Made by a program: the position numbers and the translations under genes
The notes under the pieces: generated by a model
Told to the model about the DNA's origin: nothing
The model's database searches: none
What the model saw: only the letters and a program-made list of their open reading frames with translations
Origin: Comamonas avium
GTDB lineage: Bacteria; Pseudomonadota; Gammaproteobacteria; Burkholderiales; Burkholderiaceae_C
Reading direction: 5' to 3'
Length of the DNA stretch: 64,000 bases
Assembly: GCF_014836675.1 (NCBI RefSeq)
Contig: NZ_JACSQK010000006.1
Coordinates: 1 to 64,000 of the forward strand
Shown here: positions 1 to 9,109 of the stretch, piece after piece
Layout of the letters: every line of letters starts with the position of its first letter
How positions within the stretch are numbered: the stretch's first letter is position 1

Positions 1-203
1 CAGCCGCCGTAGTAGCGCTTGCCGGGGTAGCCTTCGGCGTACTTGTTGGTCAGCTGGGAGCCCTGGGCCTCCATGACGGCGGGCGAGCAGTAGTTCTCGC
101 TGGCGATCAGCTCAATGTGCTCTTCCTGACGGTGGTTTTCGGCCTCGATGGCGGCAAAAACTTCGGGGTCGACGATCGCGACAGTATTGGTGCGTTGAAA
201 CAT
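1..203 (-). CDS. glyA: Serine hydroxymethyltransferase, N-terminal part (cut by window edge)
   Basis: The minus strand from the ATG at 201-203 reads [20 protein letters not shown], then a segment containing [13 protein letters not shown] and [14 protein letters not shown]. These are classic N-terminal motifs of GlyA. The enzyme is a cytosolic PLP protein that interconverts serine and glycine while loading tetrahydrofolate with a one-carbon unit. Only about 67 residues are inside the window, so the PLP lysine region is not visible. The start codon is preceded by a leader of about 200 nt with no upstream gene close by, so glyA probably has its own promoter. Confidence 0.95.
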   Translation of the reverse strand, partial: MFQRTNTVAIVDPEVFAAIEAENHRQEEHIELIASENYCSPAVMEAQGSQLTNKYAEGYPGKRYYGG

Positions 204-505
204 GATTTGGCAGTCCTGTGAACTTGAATTCCCTTGAAGACAAGGGCTGCCCAGGCGAACGGCTAAGACGCCCGGTCATCTGGGCGGTACGCTCCCCGGT
301 GGTTGGCGCAGGGCTTGTGAAAAGTCCTTTGCATCGATTCCACGTCAGTGCTGCGCCGGTAAAACCCGGCCGCACCTATCGCCAGTTGCGTACCCCGCAA
401 GTGTAGCGTAGGCGATAACCCCCGGAAACAACGAAGCGCAAGCACTTGCAGGGCTAATGTGCCTTTGCATGTGCTTGCGCTAAGGGCGCAACCGCTTTTA
501 AACGG
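204..505. other. Intergenic region with long glyA leader
   Basis: This stretch lies between the divergently placed glyA start and the 3' end of the lytic transglycosylase gene. No convincing ORF is present. On the minus strand a TACACT hexamer (near 398-403) could be a -10 box, but I see no matching -35. The downstream leader contains a GC-rich hairpin around 356-371 (GGCCGGG / CCGGC type). I cannot assign it to a known riboswitch class. Confidence 0.4.
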
Positions 506-1354
506 TCAGAGATTAGAACTTAAAGCTACCTGGGTATTGTCCTGCACACTGCTGGCAGCTACCGCTTCTGTTTCCAGGTTCGCTGCAGGTGTGATCTGGC
601 GCTTGGCGATCAAGGCTGGCTTGACCTGTGTGGTCGGAGTGGACGCACCCGCAACTTGCCGCAGGCGGCGGTGCTCTGCCAGCACCTTGGATGCATAGCC
701 ACCGTCGTTTTGCATATTGGCGGCGCCAACATAGTATTTGAGCGCACCTTCCACAGAGCCTGTGATCTGTATGTATTCCTTGAGGATGGATGCTCCTACG
801 CGCAGGTTGCTGACAGGATCAAAGGCTGCATGAGTGCCGCCAAAATTTTCATACTTTTCGGTATGAACGCGGGTCATCACCTGCATCAAGCCTTGTGCTC
901 CCACAGAGCTTTGGGCGAATGGGTTGAAGCTCGACTCCACGGCCATGACGGCCAGGATCAGGGTCGGATCAATCTTTTGTTGCGCGCCTTGCTTGTAGGC
1001 TTCAGCAACGATGGCAGCAATAGGTTCGGCTGCAACACGGTACTTTTTACTGATCCAGTAAGCCACCGCGGACTGATCCTTGGGCAACTCTTTGGGATTG
1101 GCTGCAGTGGTGCGCTCAACAGCTTCGGGTGCTGGGGTGAAGCCAACGACAGCGACATGGCGGTCTTGCAGCCATGTGCGCAGTTGTGCTTCGCCTTGCG
1201 CACGCAAATCCGGGTGAGCGAACAGAGCCACAGAAGCAAATGCGACGATCAGACCGATCAGTGCAAAGCTATTGTGGGTAATTTCAAGAAAACCCTCGGT
1301 GATATCTGACGCAATTGCGCGCACAGAATTCACCCAGTTTCCTGGCTTAGACAT
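506..1354 (-). CDS. Membrane-anchored lytic transglycosylase (SLT domain)
   Basis: The protein has 282 residues, starting at the ATG at 1352-1354, which follows an AAGGAAA ribosome site; an upstream in-frame ATG lacks one. Residues about 29-46 form one hydrophobic transmembrane or signal-anchor segment. The C-terminal half carries an SLT goose-lysozyme-like domain: AVESSFNPFAQ with the presumed catalytic Glu140, then GAQGLMQVM and the ALKYYVGAAN motif. The family cleaves the MurNAc-GlcNAc bond of peptidoglycan to give 1,6-anhydro ends, acting in the periplasm. It stands alone between glyA and a divergent gene. The exact paralogue (MltC/E type or other) cannot be assigned from this alone. Confidence 0.88.
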   Translation of the reverse strand: MSKPGNWVNSVRAIASDITEGFLEITHNSFALIGLIVAFASVALFAHPDLRAQGEAQLRTWLQDRHVAVVGFTPAPEAVERTTAANPKELPKDQSAVAYWISKKYRVAAEPIAAIVAEAYKQGAQQKIDPTLILAVMAVESSFNPFAQSSVGAQGLMQVMTRVHTEKYENFGGTHAAFDPVSNLRVGASILKEYIQITGSVEGALKYYVGAANMQNDGGYASKVLAEHRRLRQVAGASTPTTQVKPALIAKRQITPAANLETEAVAASSVQDNTQVALSSNL

Positions 1355-1887
1355 GGCGTTTCCTTTCTTGCGGTCTGGTGTGGCGGTGTCCGTACAGGAG
1401 TGCCTAACCATCCAGCCTGAGTCCAGTCGTTACTGTTTCATGCGCTAACTCAGCGCCTAGAGACGCATGAACATCCCTGAGGAGGGATTCAAGCTACGAC
1501 GTTTAACAATCTTGCGATTCAATGTGGGCGGATTTTAAAAGCCGCCTAAATTACTGGTCAATACTAATGATTTTGTTTTTTAGATCTAAATGTAATTAAT
1601 AGGGCGCTATCCAAGGTGTTTTTTTGCCTGTAACTGCTTGTAAACCCTTGGGTTAAAGCTATGTGTTGGGCGCTGCTTGCTATCAAAGCGACGTGTCGCT
1701 GATTTGGTATTTAAATTAATTTATGAAATTTATAGGGAAAAACTTGGATGAATGGCCATGTATTCGCGATGACATTCATGCGTGTAGGTGCCAAGAGCAG
1801 TGTCAATTTTTATGACTTTGTGGCCAATCGAAGAGGCCGTGCGGTATTGTTCTCAGGCGGGAGTGCCGACTTACAGGTAATACATAC
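1355..1887. other. AT-rich divergent intergenic region
   Basis: About 530 bp separate the lytic transglycosylase gene and the DUF748 gene, which point away from each other. The part from about 1500 to 1740 is clearly more AT-rich than its surroundings, as expected for divergent promoters. I could not pick a convincing -35/-10 pair. A short open frame at 1748 overlaps the start of the next gene and looks spurious. No RNA gene or repeat was recognised. Confidence 0.4.
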
Positions 1888-4800
1888 ATGGCTAATACAA
1901 AATTCCAAGGATTGCGCTGGGGTGCAGGCCGCGGTCGCGCGCTAAGTTTGGTTGCTGGCGCAGTGCTGGTGGTGATGGGGGGGCTGTGGTTAGGGCTGCC
2001 TGGCGTGATTGCGCAGCAAGTGCAAGAAAAAGCCTCGGATGCGCTAGGGCGTGCAGTGACTGTGCGCAGTGTGGATGTGGCGCCATGGTCACTGGCAGTC
2101 ACGGTGCATGGCCTGCAGGTGGCTGGAGTGCCCGGACAGGGCCCCGCACTTTCGGTTGAGCGTACTTATATCAATGCATCGCTGTCGAGCCTGTTGCGCT
2201 GGGCCCCGGTGCTGGATGCTATCGAGCTGGATCAGCCTGTGGTGCAAGTCAGCCGAGATGCATCAGGGCAATGGGACTTCGCAGACATCCTTGAAACGCT
2301 TCAAAAAAATTCGGAACCCAGAGATCCGGGTGCGGCGCCAGCGCGTGTTGCGCTCTACAACATTCAAATCAGGGATGGCCGGGTCGAGCTCGACGACCAG
2401 GTAGCAGGTGTGCAGCACACGATTGATGCCTTGCAATTGCAGCTGCCTTTTATTAGTACTCTGGCCTCGCAGCGTGAAGTGAAAGTGCAGCCTCAGCTGT
2501 CCATGCGCCTGAATGGCAGTGAAGTTGCCTCGCAGGCGGTGAGTACACCTTTTGATGTGACGCACAGCACGCAAGCCAAGCTGGAGATCAAGCAGTTTGA
2601 TTTATCGCCTTATGCACCCTATGTGCCAGCCAGCGTTCCACTTCGGCTGCATCAGGGGCAGCTGGATGCCGAGATTTTGGTGGCTTTTGAGCAGACTGAG
2701 CAGCCCACAATGCAGTTGCAAGGCAGCACGTTGCAGCTGTCTAACCTGAAGTTGCAAGACAGCGAGGGGCAGCCTTTGGCTGGGTTGTCTCAGTTGAAGG
2801 TGCAACTGGGGGACACACGCCCGCTGCAGCAGCAGGTGCATGTGGCAACAGTGACGGTGCAGCAACCGTTCGCACATTTACATCGGCGTGCCGATGGGCG
2901 TCTATTGCCACCTGCTGCCGTGGCTGCAGTTCCGGTGGAGAGAGCAAAGGCTGAAAAAACAGCAGAGAAAACAGCAGAAAACGTAGCGATTGATGATGGC
3001 TGGAAGCTGTTGGTTGATCGATTGAATGTAGAAAATGGGTGGGCGCAATGGCGCGATGATGTGGGTCAAGCTGGTGCCGCTTTGCGTGTAGATCAATTGC
3101 AATTGCAAGCACACAGCTTGGCGTGGCCGATGGGAAATGATGCCCAGTGGACACTGATGGCCCGCCTGCAGGGGGAAGACCGCATTGCACGCGGGAGCCT
3201 GCATAGCTCGGGTACAGGCAGTATGGAGCGTGGTCAAGCCTCCATCGTGGTCGATAAGTTCGATGCTCAGGCCGTTCAAGCCTATGCCAGGCAATGGCTG
3301 AAGCTGCCAGTCGGCGGCTTGGCATCGTTAACCGCTGGTGTGGCTTGGCAGCAAGGCCAGGTTCATGCCAAGGTGCCGGTGCTGGCCATTGAGTCGGTGA
3401 CGCTCGGTCGGGTGTCTTCACCCGACGTAGCATGGACAGGGCTGCAGTTGCGAAATTTGCAGCTAGACACAGCCTTGCAGCAGGTCAATGTTGAACACAT
3501 TGCATTGCAGGCCCCCCGTGCGCGCGTGCAGCGCAATGCTCAGGGCCGCTGGATGTATGAGCAGTGGCTGCAACCTGTGGTGGGTGCTCCGGCCAAGGGC
3601 AAAGAAACGGTTGCATCACCTGCTGGCAAGCCTTGGCAGGTGCTTGTGCAAGACTTGGAGCTGGCTGCAGGCCAAGTTGAGCTTACGGATGCCTCGTTAG
3701 GTGATATGCCTTTGGCCATCAATCTGTCAGATGTGCAATTGCGCATGCAAAACATGGACAGCGTCAAAGGTACTGCCCAGACTTATCTGTCTGCCCGTAT
3801 GGCTGAACGCACGCGCCGAGGCGGCTGGGGAAAGCCTGGCGCACTGTCCTATGAGGGCAGCTTGCAGTTAGATCCCTTGCTCACCAAAGGGCGCGTTCAT
3901 ATCAATGCGTTGCCGTTGCAAGCTTTTGAGCCCTATATGGCGCCGTACTTGAATGTGCGTTTGGTGCGTGCACTGGCCAGTTTTGATGGAGATGTGCACT
4001 TTGCCCAGCAATCCAAAGGTCCGCAACTGCAATTGCAAGGCCAAGGACGTGTCACGGATATGCATGTGCAGAGCGTGGTCGGTGATGCCCGTGCAGCCCA
4101 AGCGGTGCAGGGCCCGCAAGCGTCGGCTGCGCTCGGTGCGGAAGACTTGTTGCGCTGGAAGCAACTGCGCGTTCAGGGCGTGCGCGTCAACATGCAGCCC
4201 GCGCAGCCTGCGCACATCCAAGTGCGGAGCACTGATTTGCAGGATTTTTTTGCTCGGGTGGTGGTCTTGCCCGAAGGGCGATTGAATTTACAAAATTTGG
4301 TTAAAAACGATTCGGCCAAGGCTGATCCCCAATCAGTTGATGCTGTTGTGGCCACAGAAAAGTCTGTGAACTCTGACGAGGTGTCACAGCCAGTGACTTC
4401 ACCTCGTATTGATATGGGGCCTATTGCACTGCGTGGAGGGGTGATCAAGTTTTCTGATTACTTCATTCAGCCCAACTACTCGGCCGATCTGACATCTTTG
4501 AATGGCAGTTTGGATGCATTTTCTTCCCAGCCTCCAGCGCCTGGTGAGGCTGTGGCGTTGGCCCAGTTGAAGCTGGATGGCATTGCACAAGGCACTGCTC
4601 AATTGAGTATTGAAGGCCAAATCAATCCTCTGGCCCAGCCTTTGGCCTTAGATGTGCGCGCCAAAGTAGATGGATTGGATTTGTCACCATTGACACCCTA
4701 TGCAATCAAATATGCGGGGCACGGCATTGAAAAAGGCAAGCTCAACATGGATGTGCACTACCAGGTGCAACCGGATGGGCAATTGACTGCTGCCAATCAA

Positions 4801-5571
4801 CTGGTATTAAAGCAGTTGACGTTCACCGATCCTGTGGAGGGTGCACCTGCTTCTTTGCCTGTGCGTTTGGCGGTGGCCCTGCTGGCTGACAGCAATGGGG
4901 TCATTGATCTGAATTTGCCGATAAGTGGCTCGCTCAACGACCCGCAATTTCGTCTGGCACCGGTGATTTTCAAAATCATCGGCAACATTATTCGCAAGGC
5001 CATAACGGCTCCGTTCAGTTTGCTGACGGGCGCGTTTGCAGCCGGGGATGACAAAAGCGATATCACTTTTGAGGCAGGGCGACCGACCCTGGACGAGCAG
5101 GCGCAAGCCAACTTGCAGCAGCTAGCCAAGGCAATGAACAGTAAACCGCAGCTCAAACTGACTTTGATTGGTCAAGCTGACGCAACGGCAGAAGCACAGG
5201 GATGGAAGCGTGCGCAATTAGATCGATTACTGGATGGGGACGGCACCACATCAGAAGGGCGCGCGCGCACAGATAAGCAAAAGCTGGCGGCCTTAAAGCA
5301 GGTCTATCGCAATACCGTGAAAGACAGGCCTCGTAATATGGTGGGTTTGACCAAAGATTTGCCAGCCGAGGAGATGGAGGCATTAATTTTGAAAGATATG
5401 GTTATTCCTGCTGCTGCTTGGGATGATTTGGCGGCTGGCCGCGCACAGACGGTACGTGACTATTTATTAGCGCAAGGTGTTGATGCGCAAAGAGTCTTTT
5501 TGGGTAGAGCTTCTGAAAAGACGAAAAATCCTGCTGGTCCATCCGTGTTGCTGAATATTTCTGTCCAGTGA
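1888..5571 (+). CDS. DUF748 (AsmA-like) giant envelope protein
   Basis: The protein has 1227 residues. A short cytoplasmic N terminus is followed by one hydrophobic segment (about residues 15-40), then a very long beta-rich, glutamine- and leucine-rich periplasmic region with repeated short strands. This is typical of DUF748 proteins, relatives of AsmA/TamB bridge-like proteins. Near the C terminus DITFEAGRPTLDEQAQANLQ resembles an OmpA-like start (F..G...L...A...L), common in this family. AsmA-like proteins are thought to help phospholipid or outer-membrane homeostasis, so a role here is inference. The start ATG follows AGGTAA. The gene appears monocistronic, with a hairpin terminator downstream. 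Confidence 0.85.
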   Translation: MANTKFQGLRWGAGRGRALSLVAGAVLVVMGGLWLGLPGVIAQQVQEKASDALGRAVTVRSVDVAPWSLAVTVHGLQVAGVPGQGPALSVERTYINASLSSLLRWAPVLDAIELDQPVVQVSRDASGQWDFADILETLQKNSEPRDPGAAPARVALYNIQIRDGRVELDDQVAGVQHTIDALQLQLPFISTLASQREVKVQPQLSMRLNGSEVASQAVSTPFDVTHSTQAKLEIKQFDLSPYAPYVPASVPLRLHQGQLDAEILVAFEQTEQPTMQLQGSTLQLSNLKLQDSEGQPLAGLSQLKVQLGDTRPLQQQVHVATVTVQQPFAHLHRRADGRLLPPAAVAAVPVERAKAEKTAEKTAENVAIDDGWKLLVDRLNVENGWAQWRDDVGQAGAALRVDQLQLQAHSLAWPMGNDAQWTLMARLQGEDRIARGSLHSSGTGSMERGQASIVVDKFDAQAVQAYARQWLKLPVGGLASLTAGVAWQQGQVHAKVPVLAIESVTLGRVSSPDVAWTGLQLRNLQLDTALQQVNVEHIALQAPRARVQRNAQGRWMYEQWLQPVVGAPAKGKETVASPAGKPWQVLVQDLELAAGQVELTDASLGDMPLAINLSDVQLRMQNMDSVKGTAQTYLSARMAERTRRGGWGKPGALSYEGSLQLDPLLTKGRVHINALPLQAFEPYMAPYLNVRLVRALASFDGDVHFAQQSKGPQLQLQGQGRVTDMHVQSVVGDARAAQAVQGPQASAALGAEDLLRWKQLRVQGVRVNMQPAQPAHIQVRSTDLQDFFARVVVLPEGRLNLQNLVKNDSAKADPQSVDAVVATEKSVNSDEVSQPVTSPRIDMGPIALRGGVIKFSDYFIQPNYSADLTSLNGSLDAFSSQPPAPGEAVALAQLKLDGIAQGTAQLSIEGQINPLAQPLALDVRAKVDGLDLSPLTPYAIKYAGHGIEKGKLNMDVHYQVQPDGQLTAANQLVLKQLTFTDPVEGAPASLPVRLAVALLADSNGVIDLNLPISGSLNDPQFRLAPVIFKIIGNIIRKAITAPFSLLTGAFAAGDDKSDITFEAGRPTLDEQAQANLQQLAKAMNSKPQLKLTLIGQADATAEAQGWKRAQLDRLLDGDGTTSEGRARTDKQKLAALKQVYRNTVKDRPRNMVGLTKDLPAEEMEALILKDMVIPAAAWDDLAAGRAQTVRDYLLAQGVDAQRVFLGRASEKTKNPAGPSVLLNISVQ

Positions 5572-5654
5572 TACTTGGGGTCTTTTCAAATAGCGGCGAA
5601 AATACGTGCTAACAAGAGAGCATGCTTCATGTGAAGCAGCTCCCAATGATCTGG

Positions 5655-5690
5655 GCCCTTCATGCCATGGGATGAAGGGCTGTTTTCCTA
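5655..5690 (+). terminator. Hairpin terminator after DUF748 gene
   Basis: Perfect 9-bp stem GCCCTTCAT / ATGAAGGGC (5655-5663 and 5672-5680) with an 8-nt loop, followed by TGTTTTCC. It lies 84 bp after the stop codon and ahead of the next gene. Confidence 0.7.
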
Positions 5691-5722
5691 TTTATGACTC
5701 TTAATTTCTATTTCGCAGCAAC

Positions 5723-8275
5723 ATGTCTGATGCACCTGAACTGAATCCGTCCCCTGCCAAGAACGCTGAGGCACATCCGCTGGATGCTCTGACTGGTGGC
5801 GCGTTTTCAGCCGCCACATCCGGTGATCGTGCTGCTCGCATCCGTGACTGGTTGGCCGCGCAACCCACCGACGAGCAACTGCAAGAAGTCTTTAAAGAGC
5901 TGAGCATTCGCGACAAGAGCGTTGCCCGTTTGGTGCGTGAGCGTATGGATGACATCCGTCGTGCCAAAGATCAAGAAGTGATTGCAGTCGAGTGGGCTGA
6001 AAAAGCACAAGCCCTTCTGGCGGGGGCTACGTTGAATGTGGCTGAGGCTGTAGCGTGGCAGCGCGATGCCGCCAAAGCGGGGGCTCCTTTGTCCCGTGAG
6101 CCTCTGTCGGCCTTGAAGCAGCAATTGGTCGAGCGTGTAAAAACCATTGAAGATCTGCAGCACCGTGTTCAGGTGCAGCGCGAAGCGGCTGTGTTGCTGG
6201 CGCAGCGCATTGAAGTGCTGTCCACTAAGCCATGGCGTGATGCAGAAGCAGCTCAAGAGGGTTTGCGCAGCGATGTTGCCCACTGGCAAGCCCAGGCGAC
6301 AGAGCTGACCAATGATGCAAGCTGGAGCAGCGTAAATGATCGTTTCCCTCCTCAGCTGGATGCATCGCGCGCCCAGCTTTTGGTTGTGTGGGAGGCCTAC
6401 CAGTCGGCTCTGGCTCTGACGCAGGCGGCAGCCGCGAGTGAGCAGGCTGAGCTGCCCCCCGTGCCTGTCTGGGCTGATGAAATTCGTGTGGCACGCGGTT
6501 TGCCTTCCGAGTTGGTGGCACCAGCTGCGGTGAAGATTGCAGCTAAGCCTGCAATGGCTAAGGCTGATACTGCACAAAAGCAGCAAGCTGCTACCCAGAT
6601 GGTGACATCTGCCTTGCAGGCGCTGACTGAGGCAACCGAAGATAAAAAATCTGAGGCTGTTAGCGCACTGCGCGCAGTACTCAAGCAGCAGGGACGCTGG
6701 CTTGATGACACACTGGCTTTGCAAGTGCATGAGCAATTGCTGGCTGCAGGTGACGCACAAGGTTGGCAGCCCAAAAATGTGGATCGCCAGCGCGAAGAGC
6801 TGGTGATGAAGGCTGAGTCATTGCTTAATCGCCCAGATGGACAAACCTTGGGTGGTCGCAAGTTGCAAGAAACTTTGCGCCAATTGCGTGAGCAGTGGAA
6901 GCTGGCCGATCAAGGTGCGGCCCCTAATCACTCGCTGTGGAAAAAATTTGATGAAGCCTGTAACGCTGCGTACAAGCAAGTGGAGGTGTGGCTCGAGCGT
7001 GTGCGCGCCGAGTCCTCCCAACATAAGGCTTCCAGGCTGGCGTTGATTGAAGAGGTGAAGGCTTGGGCAGCGACCCAGGTTGATACGCAGGATCTAAAGG
7101 GCGTAGCGCGATCTTTGCGTCAGTTTGCCGAACGCTGGCGCGATAGCGGGCATGTGGGTGAAAAGGTATTTGCAGAGCTGCAGACGGCCTGGAAGCAGGC
7201 AATGCATGTGGCAGAAGCACCTTTGCATGCTGCTCAAAAATCCAGTCTGGACCGCCGCCACGCCATGATCGCTGAGGCGCAAGCCCTGGCTGACGCCCCT
7301 TCTTTGCGCATTGATGCGGTAAAGGAGCTGCAGCAGCGCTGGCAAGCAGAGGCGCAAGCCGTGCCTTTGGATCGCAAGCATGAACAAAAGCTGTGGGATG
7401 CATTCCGCAAGCCTTTGGACGATGCATTCAATCGTAAGGGTGCAGAGCGCAGCCGTGCGCCTTCTTTGGAAGATTTGTCGCAACACGATCGTGCTGTGGT
7501 CGAGGCATCCAAGGCACTGCAGGCCGCCAATGCATCGGGTGATGTGCAGCAAATTCGTGCAGCCATGGATGCGCTGGAACATGTGGTGCGCCGCCAGCCT
7601 GCAGAGCTGACCTCTGAAGGCATGTCAACTCCTAGCAGTGCCGAGGTGGTTGCCGAAGCGGTGAAGTCAGATCGGCCTGTGGTGGCTGTGCGCGGGGATG
7701 ATCGCCCGGGCGCGAAGAAGGATGTTGCTGCTCCTGCACGGGATGCACGACCTGCAGCTCGCAAGGATGTGCGTGCACCTCGTGCAGAGCGATCGGAGCG
7801 TCCAGAGCGGGGTCCTCGCTTGGGTGATGTCGCTTTCCGTGCTCAGCGTGATGCCGTAGAGTCTGCGCAATTTGCATTGCGCAAGCTGGCTGCACAAGCC
7901 CATGGAGAGGCGCTGACCAAGCTGGTGGATGCCTGGAGCCAGCGCGATGGACAGGCGCTTCCTACGGCGCAGGAGCTGGGCGGTAAGATTACTGCGCAAG
8001 TGCGCAATTCCTGGGCGCAAGCTGCGACTGCTCCAGCCAAGTCCTCTGATGTGGCCGATGCATTGCTGCGTTTGGAAATTGCGTCCGAAACCCCAACACC
8101 TGCAGAGCATGCTGCCGCACGCCGTATGCTGCAGCTGCAACTGCTGACGCGTCGCAATGCTCCTGCACCAGAGCAGACGTGGGCGCAAGATGTGGCGGTG
8201 GTGTTGGCGTCTGCACATTCAGATGCGAATGCACGTCGCTTGCAAAATGTACTGAAGCCTTTGCTTCGCAAGTAA
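5723..8275 (+). CDS. DUF349 domain-containing protein
   Basis: The protein has 850 residues and is predicted cytoplasmic, with no signal peptide. It is largely alpha-helical and rich in Ala, Gln, Glu and Arg. It contains repeated units with the DUF349 pattern: a helix with W..L followed by LWKKFDEACNAAYKQ at about residues 408-422 and again LWDAFRKPLDDAF further on. The stretch at about 650-700 is basic and disordered (RDARPAARKDVRAPRAERSE). The function of DUF349 proteins is not established. No strong Shine-Dalgarno is visible before the ATG. A strong terminator follows, so it is probably a single-gene unit. Confidence 0.8.
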   Translation: MSDAPELNPSPAKNAEAHPLDALTGGAFSAATSGDRAARIRDWLAAQPTDEQLQEVFKELSIRDKSVARLVRERMDDIRRAKDQEVIAVEWAEKAQALLAGATLNVAEAVAWQRDAAKAGAPLSREPLSALKQQLVERVKTIEDLQHRVQVQREAAVLLAQRIEVLSTKPWRDAEAAQEGLRSDVAHWQAQATELTNDASWSSVNDRFPPQLDASRAQLLVVWEAYQSALALTQAAAASEQAELPPVPVWADEIRVARGLPSELVAPAAVKIAAKPAMAKADTAQKQQAATQMVTSALQALTEATEDKKSEAVSALRAVLKQQGRWLDDTLALQVHEQLLAAGDAQGWQPKNVDRQREELVMKAESLLNRPDGQTLGGRKLQETLRQLREQWKLADQGAAPNHSLWKKFDEACNAAYKQVEVWLERVRAESSQHKASRLALIEEVKAWAATQVDTQDLKGVARSLRQFAERWRDSGHVGEKVFAELQTAWKQAMHVAEAPLHAAQKSSLDRRHAMIAEAQALADAPSLRIDAVKELQQRWQAEAQAVPLDRKHEQKLWDAFRKPLDDAFNRKGAERSRAPSLEDLSQHDRAVVEASKALQAANASGDVQQIRAAMDALEHVVRRQPAELTSEGMSTPSSAEVVAEAVKSDRPVVAVRGDDRPGAKKDVAAPARDARPAARKDVRAPRAERSERPERGPRLGDVAFRAQRDAVESAQFALRKLAAQAHGEALTKLVDAWSQRDGQALPTAQELGGKITAQVRNSWAQAATAPAKSSDVADALLRLEIASETPTPAEHAAARRMLQLQLLTRRNAPAPEQTWAQDVAVVLASAHSDANARRLQNVLKPLLRK

Positions 8276-8315
8276 CAAATCCGCAAGCAGTCTTTGCTGC
8301 TTGTCGAGTTTTAAA

Positions 8316-8346
8316 AACCAGCCCCTTGATGGGGCTGGTTTTTTTC
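8316..8346 (+). terminator. Rho-independent terminator after DUF349 gene
   Basis: AACCAGCCCC, a TTGAT loop, then GGGGCTGGTT followed by a run of T. This is a 10-bp GC-rich stem with a U tract, 40 bp after the stop. Confidence 0.9.
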
Positions 8347-8376
8347 GTCATGCAAGACAAGATGGGTGTGGAACGG

Positions 8377-8409
8377 AAAAAGCCGTTGCATTTACATGCA
8401 ACGGCTTTT
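8377..8409 (-). terminator. Terminator of the tRNA-Leu transcript
   Basis: Arms AAAAGCCGTTGCA (8378-8390) and TGCAACGGCTTTT (8397-8409) give a 13-bp stem flanked by A and T runs on both sides. It lies 6 bp beyond the last tRNA-Leu gene when read on the minus strand, so it most likely ends that transcript. It could also act in the other direction. Confidence 0.85.
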
Positions 8410-8415
8410 AATGTT

Positions 8416-8500
<85 letters not shown>

Positions 8501-8557
8501 AAAAGTCAGATTGTTTTTAAATTAAGTGAGGTAGCACTCAACAATCTGCTCTTGGTT

Positions 8558-8582
8558 GATGTTTGCTTGACAAGCAAACATC
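8558..8582. repeat. Perfect 25-nt palindrome in tRNA spacer (first copy)
   Basis: GATGTTTGCTTG, A, CAAGCAAACATC: two 12-nt arms around one base. In RNA it would fold as a 10-bp hairpin with a 5-nt loop between two tRNAs. A second identical copy is at 8733-8757. It may be a processing or transcription-pause element (inference). Confidence 0.8.
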
Positions 8583-8590
8583 GCAAATTT

Positions 8591-8675
<85 letters not shown>

Positions 8676-8765
8676 AAAAGTCAGATTGTTTTTAAATTAA
8701 GTGAGGTAGCACTCAACAATCTGCTCTTGGTTGATGTTTGCTTGACAAGCAAACATCGCAAATTT

Positions 8766-8850
<85 letters not shown>

Positions 8851-8990
8851 TGATTTTTATTGAAACCTGTTAAGGTGAACAATAAATTTCATATTTCACT
8901 GAAAGAGGAAGTTTACTTCCAAACAAAGCGTTCATTTGGTAATTTATGAACTTTTTGTTTTCCAACACTGCAAGCAGTTGTCGTTAAACT

Positions 8991-9075
<85 letters not shown>

Positions 9076-9109
9076 TTTTCAGGAAAGATTTAGATTGTAT
9101 AGCAAAAAA

